A DNA stretch of 64,000 nucleotides, taken from NCBI RefSeq assembly GCF_014836535.1, contig NZ_JACSQP010000001.1:226401-290400 (forward strand), read 5' to 3'. Below, in pieces: positions 1 to 7,157 of this stretch. Origin of the DNA: Microbacterium pullorum. GTDB taxonomy: Bacteria > Actinomycetota > Actinomycetes > Actinomycetales > Microbacteriaceae. Position 1 is the stretch's first letter, and each line of letters opens with the position of its first letter. The notes beneath the pieces are model-generated. The model did not search any database. It saw only the letters and a program-made list of their open reading frames with translations, and had not been told where the DNA came from. A program made the translations under genes and the position numbers.

Positions 1-178
1 CGCGCCCCGAACCGGGTGGATGCGGGGTTCGGGCCCCGTTACGCGCCCCGAACCGGGGCACCGCGGGGTTCGGGCCCCGTTACGCGCCCCGAACCGGGGC
101 ACCGCGGGGTTCGGGCCCCGTTACGCGCCCCGAACCGGGGCACCGCGGGGTTCGGGCCCCGTTACGCGCCCCGAACCG
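1..178. repeat. 41-bp tandem repeat array, locus 1
   Basis: The core CGCGCCCCGAACCGG begins at 1, 42, 83, 124 and 165, an exact 41-base period; the last copy is partial. Each unit holds CCCGAACC and, about 20 bases on, GGTTCGGG, so it can fold into a hairpin. The array ends at the stop codon of the minus-strand gene at 179-511 and runs off the left window edge, so its full length is unknown. The same core and the same period recur at 5930-6050 and 59353-59435. Confidence 0.9.
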
Positions 179-511
179 TCAGCGCTCGCCATCGCGGGCC
201 GACCGCACCATCCACCCGACGCGGGTGAGCGCGGCGGCGAGTCGGTCGGCGTGCTCTTGGGCGTGCTCCGCGGAGACGTCCGAGCACACGTCTATTGCCA
301 GCGGCGGCGGATCGGCGAACTTCGGGATCTGCACCTCGGCCCACGCGCCCGGAGCCAGCGGCACGCGGGGGTCCGCGGTGCCGGCGTACTCTATCTCGGC
401 GTCGGCGACGTAGGCGATCACATCCAGCGCGTCGAGTTTCGTCACCGGCATGTTCACCACGAGGGTGGCGGCGAACGGACCGCCGGCGGTGTCGCGGGGC
501 GGGATGGTCAC
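179..511 (-). CDS. Hypothetical protein, about 110 aa
   Basis: No family was recognised. I start it at GTG 511 because GAGGAGG lies 8 bases upstream; the frame stays open further 5' (to 721), but that part is low-complexity and reads like non-coding sequence. The protein has no signal peptide or membrane segment. Its middle (VTKLDALDVIAYVADAEIEY) reads as beta strands, and the C-terminal third (SAEHAQEHADRLAAAL) as an amphipathic helix. The stop codon abuts the 41-bp repeat array. The reading frame is well supported by third-position G/C; the function is unknown. Confidence 0.6.
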   Translation of the reverse strand: MTIPPRDTAGGPFAATLVVNMPVTKLDALDVIAYVADAEIEYAGTADPRVPLAPGAWAEVQIPKFADPPPLAIDVCSDVSAEHAQEHADRLAAALTRVGWMVRSARDGER

Positions 512-554
512 CGTTACATCCTCCTCAGCCGCCGCCGGATGCGCCAGAGCCCTG

Positions 555-755
555 ATGGCTTGCCGGCCGCTCACTCTGGCTGTCAATGCCGCCTGGAGCG
601 CCGGCAACCTCTTCGCCGGTCGCCTGCTGCTGGAGCGCACCGAGGGCACCGCGGGGGAGCGCGTCGTGTCTGCGCTCGCCGCTAGCGCCATGGCGCTGCT
701 GCTCGCGACCCACTTCGGCAACGTCCGCGGCGGCCGCCGCCGCGTGCGCCGATAG
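555..755 (+). CDS. Possible small protein or gene remnant, 66 aa
   Basis: A short frame starting at ATG 555 (MACRPLTLAVNAAWSAG) has nearly all codons ending in G or C, as expected of real coding sequence here, and a hydrophobic C-terminal stretch (VVSALAASAMALLLATHFG) followed by an Arg-rich tail (RGGRRRVRR), like a small membrane-anchored protein. No Shine-Dalgarno sequence is visible and the frame overlaps no other supported gene. It could be a genuine small protein or the 3' remnant of a larger one. Family unknown. Confidence 0.3.
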   Translation: MACRPLTLAVNAAWSAGNLFAGRLLLERTEGTAGERVVSALAASAMALLLATHFGNVRGGRRRVRR

Positions 756-785
756 TCGGCGCGCGGCGACTGGCTCCTCGGGGCG

Positions 786-1868
786 TCAGCGGTACCTGAC
801 TACCGCTTCGCGGATCGCTTCTGCGTGCTGGTAGATCTCGTCGAGCGATGCGAGCGGGTAACGGGTCTCCGTCTTATTCTCATCGAGGAGGCCCAAGTAC
901 TTCTGCCGCGAGTTGAAGTGAAGTCGGGCGATGGGCTTCCGGTTGTTGTCGTCCAGAAGGACGGCGAAATAGCTCTTCGCGTCACGCTGGGTTACGCGCT
1001 GAGGCTTGATCTCTCCGCAAGCGATCGCCTTGACGATCTGGTAGCCCTCGAGTTCCTCGAGCGTCGTCTCGATCTCCGTGTCCCGGTTGAGGTCGTCTTC
1101 TGCAACAGGCTCCGACGTCACGTCTGGTGTCTCCGTCGGCGCCACCGTGACACCCGCCCCGAGTGCGGTCTTCAGTCGGTCGTTGACGCTCTCGGTCAGG
1201 AACTGCCGCGAAGCCTTCGTGACGAGCGACGTGAACTGCTCGCGAACGTTCTTCGTGAACGCGCCGTCGTAAACGCGTGTGGTGAAGAACTTGATCCATT
1301 CGTCACTCGGCTCTCGGAACTGCCCAGCGATCTCGCGCTTGATCACGCCGACGTACTTGAGCTCCTCAGCGGCGCTGATGATCGAGTCCAGGTCGAAGCT
1401 GTCCTTGCTCATCTTCTGGACCTCGGGGATCAAGGTCTCATCGATGTCGAGGAGGTCGAGCACGAGAAACGGCTTCGCATCCATACGGTTAGGTGCATCG
1501 AGATCGGTATAGAACTGCCAGATGACGCCGTTAGTCAGTGCCGCAATTCGAGCGTTCGTCGTCGAGAAGTACCGGAAAAGCTGGGATGCGTGCTCGATCT
1601 TCGGAACGCCGGTCGACGCTTTGCACTCGATCAGGATCTGTACTTCGCCATCCCGCATGATGGCGTAGTCAACCTTCTCGCCCTTCTTGATCCCGACGTC
1701 GGCGGTGAATTCGGGCACGACCTCGAGTGGGTCGAAGACGTCGTAGCCCAGGATCGTCGATATGAACGGCATGATGAAGGCGTTCTTCGTCGCCTCTTCT
1801 GTACCGATCGCGGCAGCTTGGTTGCGAACTTTTGTTGCGAGCGCGTTGAGGCGATCCTCAAAATCCAT
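786..1868 (-). CDS. Orphan type I restriction HsdR N-terminal-like nuclease protein
   Basis: A 360-aa protein resembling stand-alone proteins with the type I restriction R-subunit N-terminal domain. Residues ~15-130 carry a PD-(D/E)xK-like core: D67 in KVDYAI, then E81-C-K83 in LIECKAS, with E24/E25 upstream in the position of the leading acidic residue. There is no helicase (DEAD/Walker) region, and no hsdM or hsdS lies nearby. The C-terminal 100 residues form a separate acidic/basic domain. The base composition is visibly lower in GC than all neighbours and codons such as AAG/AAA, GTT and ATC are common, which suggests horizontal transfer. The annotated start ATG 1868 (MDFEDRLNALATKV) fits the family. 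Cellular role unknown; a defence or modification-dependent nuclease role is inference. Confidence 0.75.
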   Translation of the reverse strand: MDFEDRLNALATKVRNQAAAIGTEEATKNAFIMPFISTILGYDVFDPLEVVPEFTADVGIKKGEKVDYAIMRDGEVQILIECKASTGVPKIEHASQLFRYFSTTNARIAALTNGVIWQFYTDLDAPNRMDAKPFLVLDLLDIDETLIPEVQKMSKDSFDLDSIISAAEELKYVGVIKREIAGQFREPSDEWIKFFTTRVYDGAFTKNVREQFTSLVTKASRQFLTESVNDRLKTALGAGVTVAPTETPDVTSEPVAEDDLNRDTEIETTLEELEGYQIVKAIACGEIKPQRVTQRDAKSYFAVLLDDNNRKPIARLHFNSRQKYLGLLDENKTETRYPLASLDEIYQHAEAIREAVVRYR

Positions 1869-2021
1869 TGTTTCCCCCAGGAAATCAGTTGGCTTTGAAG
1901 AAGCCTAGTATCGCGGAGTGTGCCGGCCGCACCGTCCGCCGCGGCCCCCGCGTGCGCCGATAGAAGGCGCCCGCCGCCCGCGCCGATGATCGACGCGGGC
2001 GGCGGGCCCAAGGCTTGCAGC

Positions 2022-2564
2022 TCAGCTCACGGCGTCTTCGCGCTTGGGCAGCACCCAGCCGGGACGCACGAAGTGGCAGGTGTAGCCGTGGGGGATGCGC
2101 TGCAGGTAGTCCTGGTGCTCGGGCTCGGCCTCCCAGAAGGGGCCCGCGGGCTCGATGGTCGTGACGACCTTGGCCGGCCAGATGCCCGAGGCATCCACGT
2201 CGGCGATGGTGTCGCGCGCGATCTGCTCCTGCTCGGGGCTGAGGGGGAAGATCGCCGAGCGGTAGCTCGTGCCCACATCGTTGCCCTGCCGGTTGAGGGT
2301 CGAGGGGTCGTGGATCTGGAAGAAGAACGCCAGGATGTCGCGGTACGTCGTCTGGGTGGGGTCGAAGACGATCTCGACCGCCTCGGCGTGGCCCGGGTGG
2401 TGGCGGTAGGTGGCGTGGTCGTTCGTGCCGCCGGTGTAGCCCACGCGCGTGTCCAGCACGCCGGGCTGACGGCGGATCAGGTCTTCGACGCCCCAGAAAC
2501 AGCCGCCGGCGAGCACGGCGGTCTCGGTGCCGGGGGTGCGGGTGATGGCTCCGGTGTCGGTCAT
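2022..2564 (-). CDS. msrA: Peptide-methionine (S)-S-oxide reductase MsrA
   Basis: A 180-aa cytoplasmic enzyme that reduces methionine-S-sulfoxide in proteins using thioredoxin-type reductants. The catalytic motif GCFWG is at residues 21-25 with nucleophile Cys22, followed by the family motifs [13 protein letters not shown] and YRSAIF. The length is normal for MsrA. The start is ATG 2564, with GAGGAG about 10 bases upstream. The C-terminal resolving cysteine is not in the usual extreme C-terminal position; the only other Cys is in GYTCHF. It is a single gene, divergent from the PPOX-type gene at 2880. Confidence 0.95.
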   Translation of the reverse strand: MTDTGAITRTPGTETAVLAGGCFWGVEDLIRRQPGVLDTRVGYTGGTNDHATYRHHPGHAEAVEIVFDPTQTTYRDILAFFFQIHDPSTLNRQGNDVGTSYRSAIFPLSPEQEQIARDTIADVDASGIWPAKVVTTIEPAGPFWEAEPEHQDYLQRIPHGYTCHFVRPGWVLPKREDAVS

Positions 2565-2879
2565 GATGCGTGCTCCTCGTGCTGTGGTCTCAGCGGTCCG
2601 GTGGGACCGTTGCAGTATTTCAGCCCTGGCGGCTGCCGGGGCGTTGCCGGTCATAGAGAGCAACGGATGCCGGCGCTGTTTTGGTCCCGCGAACCTGGGA
2701 GCGGGCTTCGAGTCTCCATACCCGCCGTTCCGCCACGGGCGATCGCTGGTCGTGATCGACGGCGTGCTCGTCGAAACGGATGCCGCGGCATCCGACTCGC
2801 CGCGCGTCCCCACCGGATCGGCCCGCCGACCGTATCCATTCCCGGCCCGACGGGCACCGGGTGCGGGCACAATGGACGG
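2565..2879. other. Intergenic region between msrA and the PPOX-type gene
   Basis: A stretch of 315 bases with no convincing gene. It contains a short palindrome, GGATGCCGCGGCATCC, at about 2779-2794, made from the GGATGCC word in both orientations, and a segment around 2680-2745 that vaguely resembles a decayed tRNA T-arm but does not fold as one. The promoters of the two divergent genes must lie here. Confidence 0.5.
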
Positions 2880-3266
2880 ATGCAACCCGCGTTGAGCGAC
2901 ATCGCCGAGTCCGAGTTCGTGCTTCTGACGACCTTCCGCAAGACCGGCATCGCCGTCGGCACCCCGGTGTGGGTGGCGCCCGACGGCGGCGAGTTGCTGG
3001 TGACGACCGGCGGCACCTCCGGCAAGGTCAAGCGACTGCGTCACACCGCGCGGGTCACCCTCACCCCGTGCGACGCGCGCGGCAAGGTCGCCGACGGCGC
3101 GCCCACCGTCGAGGCGACCGCGGTGGTGCGCGACGACGCCGAGTCGATGGCCCGCCTCGATCGCGCACTCAAGGCCAAGTACGGCATGAAGTACACGCTG
3201 CTGCGCGCCGGCCAGAAGCTGCGCCGCGGGGCTGCCACCGGCTCTGTCGCGCTCATCATCGGCTGA
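2880..3266 (+). CDS. PPOX-class F420-dependent oxidoreductase-like protein
   Basis: A 128-aa split-barrel flavin/F420-binding protein of the pyridoxamine 5'-phosphate oxidase superfamily. The family pattern is clear: a start with [14 protein letters not shown], then [26 protein letters not shown] (cofactor-binding Lys/Arg), then VEATAVV and a C-terminal GSVALIIG. Such proteins reduce small molecules or bind F420/FMN; the substrate is not predictable. The start is ATG 2880; the frame is open further upstream but lacks family similarity there. Confidence 0.85.
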   Translation: MQPALSDIAESEFVLLTTFRKTGIAVGTPVWVAPDGGELLVTTGGTSGKVKRLRHTARVTLTPCDARGKVADGAPTVEATAVVRDDAESMARLDRALKAKYGMKYTLLRAGQKLRRGAATGSVALIIG

Positions 3267-3344
3267 CCGCCCCGCCGCCCCGCCGCGCCGGACGGGCCGC
3301 CGAACTACGATCGAAGAACCGTCCGTCGTTCCGAGGAGTACCCC

Positions 3345-4631
3345 GTGCCTGCAGCCGCCGATGCGCTCACCCATGCCGAAGACCTCGCCGCGTTCGTCGC
3401 CGCGTCCCCCTCGAGCTTTCACGCCGCCGAGCACGTCGCCACACGGCTGACGGATGCCGGTTTCACGCTGCTGCGCGAGGACGAGCCGTGGCCCGCCGCT
3501 CCCGGCGGACGTTTCGCGGTGGTGCGCGACGGGGCCGTGATCGCCTGGGTCGTGCCCGAGAGCGCGACCGCGCAGACGCCGGTGCGGGTGTTCGGCGCGC
3601 ACAGCGACTCGCCCGGCTTCAAGCTCAAGCCGCAGTCCACCACCGGGAGACTCGGTTGGCTGCAGGCCGGCGTGGAGATCTACGGCGGCCCGCTGCTGAA
3701 CTCGTGGCTCGACCGCGAGCTGCGTCTGGCCGGCCGGCTCGTGCTCGACGACGGCAGCTCGGTGCTCACCGCAACCGGGCCGCTGCTGCGGCTGCCCCAG
3801 CTGGCGATCCACCTCGACCGCGAGGCGAACGACCACCTCGCCCTCGACAAGCAGACCCAGACCCAGCCGGTGTGGGGCCTGGGCGAAGCGGACTCCGCCG
3901 ATCTGCTCGGTGAGCTGGCGCGCGAGGCCGGAGTGGATGCCGCGCGCATCCGCGGCTACGACGTCGTCACCGCCGACGCCGCCCGCGGCTCGGTCTTCGG
4001 GCTCGACGACGTGTTCTTCGCTTCCGGGCGCCTCGACGATCTGGCATCCGTGCACGCCGGCGTCGTCGCGCTGGAACGGGCCGCCGACGGGTTCGATGCC
4101 GACCACATCGCGATGCTCGCCGTGTTCGACCACGAAGAGGTGGGGTCGGGCACCCGGTCGGGGGCGGCCGGACCGTTCCTCTCGGACGTGCTCGAGCGCG
4201 TGTGGCTCGGCCTCGGTGCCGACCGCGCGCAGCAGTTGCGCGCCCTCGCCGCCAGCTGGTGCGTGTCGAGCGACGTGGGCCACGCGGTGCATCCGAACTA
4301 CCCGCACAAGCACGACCCCGTGGTGCAGCCGAAGCTCGGCAGCGGGCCGATCCTCAAGATCAACGCCAACCAGCGCTATGCGACCGATGCCGTGGGCGCG
4401 GCGGCCTGGAACGGCTGGTGCGACGCGGCCGGTGTGGCGTCGCAGGAGTTCGTGTCGAACAACTCGGTGCCCTGCGGGTCGACGATCGGGCCCATCACGG
4501 CGACCCGGCTGGGCATGCGCACCGTCGATGTCGGCATTCCGATCCTGTCGATGCATTCGGCCCGCGAGCTCGCCGGCGTCAGCGACCTCTGGGACCTGCA
4601 GCGCGTGGCCGAGGTCTTCTTCCGCGGCTGA
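3345..4631 (+). CDS. apeB: M18 family aminopeptidase
   Basis: A 428-aa cytosolic zinc aminopeptidase (aspartyl aminopeptidase/DAP-like) that removes N-terminal residues from peptides. Metal-binding motifs are visible: [12 protein letters not shown] (His and first Asp side), FDHEEVGS (catalytic Glu pair), [13 protein letters not shown], and the C-terminal SMHSARE. The length equals the usual M18 length. The GTG start at 3345 is preceded by GAGGAG. It is followed by a convergent TPR gene. The symbol follows the actinobacterial M18 convention. Confidence 0.93.
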   Translation: MPAAADALTHAEDLAAFVAASPSSFHAAEHVATRLTDAGFTLLREDEPWPAAPGGRFAVVRDGAVIAWVVPESATAQTPVRVFGAHSDSPGFKLKPQSTTGRLGWLQAGVEIYGGPLLNSWLDRELRLAGRLVLDDGSSVLTATGPLLRLPQLAIHLDREANDHLALDKQTQTQPVWGLGEADSADLLGELAREAGVDAARIRGYDVVTADAARGSVFGLDDVFFASGRLDDLASVHAGVVALERAADGFDADHIAMLAVFDHEEVGSGTRSGAAGPFLSDVLERVWLGLGADRAQQLRALAASWCVSSDVGHAVHPNYPHKHDPVVQPKLGSGPILKINANQRYATDAVGAAAWNGWCDAAGVASQEFVSNNSVPCGSTIGPITATRLGMRTVDVGIPILSMHSARELAGVSDLWDLQRVAEVFFRG

Positions 4632-4656
4632 GGGCCGGGCTCGCGCGCGCCCCGGC

Positions 4657-5151
4657 TCAGGCCGGAGGCGGTTCGGTGAGAGCGGCCGCGTACGCGCGTA
4701 CCGACCGGTTGTAGGTCGGGAGGGTGGGCTCGAGCGCCTCGATCGCGACCCGCAGCGCCTCGTCGACGCGTCCCGCACTGTGCAGCGCGAGCGCGAGGAA
4801 CACCGCCGGTGCGGCGCCGACGGCGGTGTGCGCGGGCGCGGTCTCGAGCAGCGCGATGGCCTCGTCGACGCGGCCGAGGTTGCGCAGCGTCGACGCGTGC
4901 TGGATCACCAGCCGAGCAGCACGTGCGGCGTCGATGCCGGCGAGCCCCGCCCCCGTCGCGGCGGCGTAGTGCTCATCCGCCTCGGCTTCGTGCCCCGCAG
5001 AATCCATCGTCCCGCCCACCTCGAACGCGGCGAGGGCCGGGTGGGGTGCGGCATCCGCCAACGTACGCATGCGCTCGATGCGTTCGTCGTCGCCCATGTC
5101 AGGGTCGCCCCACACGCCCGCAACCTGTCGCTCCCACTCGTCGGCAGTCAT
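4657..5151 (-). CDS. Tetratricopeptide repeat protein
   Basis: A 164-aa all-helical protein with two to three TPR-like helix pairs, for example [21 protein letters not shown] and [20 protein letters not shown]. It matches the small TPR family found beside metabolic genes in actinobacteria; there is no signal peptide. It probably acts as a protein-interaction module, partner unknown. The start at ATG 5151 lies exactly 6 bases after a TACGCT -10 box, implying a leaderless transcript. Confidence 0.75.
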   Translation of the reverse strand: MTADEWERQVAGVWGDPDMGDDERIERMRTLADAAPHPALAAFEVGGTMDSAGHEAEADEHYAAATGAGLAGIDAARAARLVIQHASTLRNLGRVDEAIALLETAPAHTAVGAAPAVFLALALHSAGRVDEALRVAIEALEPTLPTYNRSVRAYAAALTEPPPA

Positions 5152-5157
5152 CCGGCC

Positions 5158-5163
5158 AGCGTA
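5158..5163 (-). promoter_or_regulatory. -10 box of leaderless promoter (TPR gene)
   Basis: TACGCT on the minus strand, 6 bases before ATG 5151. Transcription would begin at or next to the start codon. Confidence 0.6.
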
Positions 5164-5179
5164 TTGCGGGGCGGAGGTG

Positions 5180-5788
5180 TCAAGCGTCGGCGGTCACCCG
5201 CCACGCGAGGCCGGGGTAGTCGATCACCATGCCGTAGTGGTCGACCGTGATGTCGGAGGTGAACTCGCGGTCGCCGCTCTCGTACCGCACCAGTCGCTCC
5301 CCGCCCGGGCTGTGCGAGCTGTAGATCTGCTCCTGGCGGGTGACCTGCAGCGACGGCACGTCGACCCAGGCGATCGGAAGCTGGGTCTCATCGCGGTCTG
5401 CCCGGTGCAGGTTGAGCCGGCGGATCGGCATGAGGTTGGTCACCGGGCACAGGCCGAGGTCGCAGTCGACGGCGCCGGTGAGGTCGACGTCGGCACCGAT
5501 ACCCGGCTTTGCGAGGTCGATGCTGCCGGTCTGCGCGACGGTGGAACGCCAGTCGCCTCCCCTGCCTCGGCGCAGGTCGAGGGAGCGCGACCAGCCCTTG
5601 CCGAGCGAGCGAACCCGCAGGTGGTCGGTCAGCCAGCCGTCTCCGACGTCGAGGGTCCATGAGAGGGTGTACCGCCTCGTCACCGAGGAGCCGTGCGCGC
5701 GCATGCCGGAGTCGCGGAATCGCACATAGGCGGTGTCGACGCGCGACGGGTCGTTCTCGCCGCGCCACTGATATCGCTCACTGTCCAC
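5180..5788 (-). CDS. Putative glycolipid-binding domain protein
   Basis: A 202-aa protein of the glycolipid-binding/DUF1089 type. Family-like features are the strand pattern YTLSWTLDVGDGWLTDHLRV near residues 40-60, a central TGSIDLAKPGIGADVDLTGA, PMRRLNL-like (LMPIRRLNLHR), and a C-terminal VDHYGMVIDYPGLAWRV. There is no signal peptide or transmembrane segment. The biochemical role is poorly known for the whole family. The GTG start at 5788 sits 6 bases after TAGACA, again a leaderless arrangement. It is transcribed toward the TPR gene with a 28-base gap, possibly as one unit. Confidence 0.8.
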   Translation of the reverse strand: MDSERYQWRGENDPSRVDTAYVRFRDSGMRAHGSSVTRRYTLSWTLDVGDGWLTDHLRVRSLGKGWSRSLDLRRGRGGDWRSTVAQTGSIDLAKPGIGADVDLTGAVDCDLGLCPVTNLMPIRRLNLHRADRDETQLPIAWVDVPSLQVTRQEQIYSSHSPGGERLVRYESGDREFTSDITVDHYGMVIDYPGLAWRVTADA

Positions 5789-5870
5789 TTTTCGTGTCTA
5801 CCTTGCCGCTCACGCCGCGGCAACGGGGTTGCGTGGGATTCCGGCGACGCGCCGATCTCCGGGCCACGCG

Positions 5871-5891
5871 GCGCTCTGCGCTCTGCGCTCT
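5871..5891. repeat. Short 7-bp tandem repeat
   Basis: Three perfect GCGCTCT heptamers at 5871, 5878 and 5885 in the spacer upstream of the 41-bp repeat locus. Confidence 0.7.
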
Positions 5892-5929
5892 GCGCGCGCC
5901 GCTGCCGTCGACATCCGGGCCGGAGCCGT

Positions 5930-6050
5930 TCGTTGCCCGATACGCGCCCCGAACCGGGGTGCCCGGCGGTGCGTTGCCCGTTTCGCGCCCCGAACCGGGG
6001 TGTGGGGCGGTGTGTTGCCCGATACGCGCCCCGAACCGGGCGGGTGGCGG
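5930..6050. repeat. 41-bp tandem repeat array, locus 2
   Basis: The core CGCGCCCCGAACCGG starts at 5943, 5984 and 6025, again a 41-base period, preceded in each unit by TTGCCCGATA or TTGCCCGTTT. The core can form a short hairpin CCCCG-AAC-CGGGG. The array ends at the stop codon of the minus-strand DUF2834 gene. It fills most of the spacer between 5789 and 6050. Confidence 0.9.
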
Positions 6051-6416
6051 TCAGAGGGTGCGTGGCGCGGGCGCGGGGGCCGTCGCCTGGAGGCGACGTT
6101 CGCGCATCGCGAGGAACAGCGGGAACGTGAACGCGAACGCCGTGACGGCCGACAGCACGATGTACAGCCACGCGTGCCGCATCCCGAGTCGACGCGCCTC
6201 GGTGACGATGAGCACGCATCCGGCGACGGCGACGACGAGCAGGTCCACGCCGATCGACCCCACCGCGGGCCCGCCGCCGAAGATGTCGCCGAGGTAGTCG
6301 CGGCCGGCGACGACCGACCAGGCGTTCATGATGAAGGTGACCACGAGGCCCACGAGCGCGAGCACGAGGTAGGCGAGGGCGAGGGGTGTCCAGCGTGGCA
6401 TCCGTGGGGTCGTCAT
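6051..6416 (-). CDS. DUF2834-like small membrane protein
   Basis: A 121-aa integral membrane protein with three to four transmembrane helices: about residues 12-30 (LALAYLVLALVGLVVTF), 52-70 (IGVDLLVVAVAGCVLIV) and 80-102 (AWLYIVLSAVTAFAFTFPLFL). The layout and the motif YLGDIFGGGPAVGSIGVDL fit DUF2834; function unknown. It is divergent from the padR gene and shares the spacer holding a palindromic operator, so PadR control is likely. The stop codon borders 41-bp repeats. Confidence 0.75.
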   Translation of the reverse strand: MTTPRMPRWTPLALAYLVLALVGLVVTFIMNAWSVVAGRDYLGDIFGGGPAVGSIGVDLLVVAVAGCVLIVTEARRLGMRHAWLYIVLSAVTAFAFTFPLFLAMRERRLQATAPAPAPRTL

Positions 6417-6481
6417 GGCGGCATTGTCCTCCCTGGGAAGCACGTGTGCGAGCCAGCCGGACCCTGTTGTGCAGACCGTGA

Positions 6482-6493
6482 ACGATATATCGT
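6482..6493. promoter_or_regulatory. Palindromic operator, probable PadR site
   Basis: ACGATATATCGT is a perfect 12-base palindrome, AT-rich in very GC-rich surroundings, placed between the divergent DUF2834 and padR genes, followed by a half-site-like AAGTATCG. PadR proteins usually bind such dyads in their own promoter. Confidence 0.7.
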
Positions 6494-6534
6494 CAAGTAT
6501 CGGTGAGACTCGCCGACGACGAAGGGGGACCATC

Positions 6535-7152
6535 ATGAGCGGTTCATACGGCACGGGCGGTTTCGGACAGAGCGGACGCGGTGGCTTCGGGGGAGGCCCG
6601 GGCGGATTCGGCGGGGGATCCCACGGATTCGGCATCGGCGATCTCGGACAGGGCATGTGGGATGCCGTCGACCAGCTGCGTCGCACGTTCGAGCAGCGCC
6701 CCAGTGGCACGAGCCGCATGGGACGCGGCGATGTGCGCATCGCCGTGCTCAGCCTGCTGGCGGAGCGGCCGATGCACGGATACCAGATCATCCAGGAGAT
6801 CGAGGAGCGCAGCGGCGGCTCGTGGAAGCCCAGCGCCGGCAGTGTCTACCCGACTCTGCAGCTGCTGGCCGACGAAGGCCTCATCACCGCTGAGGAAGCC
6901 AACGGTCGCAAGACGTACGCCCTCACCGAAGCAGGACGCGCCGAGGCGGACTCCGTCGCCGGCAAGTCCGCGCCGTGGGAGGGCCAGTCCAAGGAGAACG
7001 CGCGCATGACGGCGCTGCCGAAGGCCGGCATGGAGCTGGCTCAGGCCGCAGCGCAGGTGGGCCGGTCGGGCAATCCCGAGCAGGTCGCGGAAGCGGTCGA
7101 GGTGCTCAACGAGGCGCGTCGCCGGATGTACGCGCTTCTCGCGCAGAGCTGA
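6535..7152 (+). CDS. PadR family transcriptional regulator with Gly-rich N-terminus
   Basis: A 205-aa regulator. Residues 1-40 are an unusual Gly/Ser/Phe-rich segment (GRGGFGGGPGGFGGG). The PadR winged helix follows at ~60-135: RIAVLSLLAERPMHGYQI (helix 1-2), SAGSVYPTLQLLADEGLI (recognition helix) and NGRKTYALTEAGR (wing). The C-terminal ~70 residues form the dimerising helix. It probably represses itself and the divergent DUF2834 gene through the palindrome at 6482-6493. The start ATG 6535 is preceded by AAGGGGG. The ABC1 kinase gene follows with only 5 bases between, so the two are co-transcribed. Confidence 0.9.
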   Translation: MSGSYGTGGFGQSGRGGFGGGPGGFGGGSHGFGIGDLGQGMWDAVDQLRRTFEQRPSGTSRMGRGDVRIAVLSLLAERPMHGYQIIQEIEERSGGSWKPSAGSVYPTLQLLADEGLITAEEANGRKTYALTEAGRAEADSVAGKSAPWEGQSKENARMTALPKAGMELAQAAAQVGRSGNPEQVAEAVEVLNEARRRMYALLAQS

Positions 7153-7157
7153 TCGGC

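Noticed and set aside
1..178. CRISPR-like array of short repeats
   Set aside because: The units are contiguous 41-bp tandem repeats with no unique spacers, and no cas genes are present.
2680..2745. tRNA-like sequence between msrA and the PPOX gene
   Set aside because: A TTCGAGT-type loop is visible but the flanking stems do not pair and no anticodon arm can be drawn.
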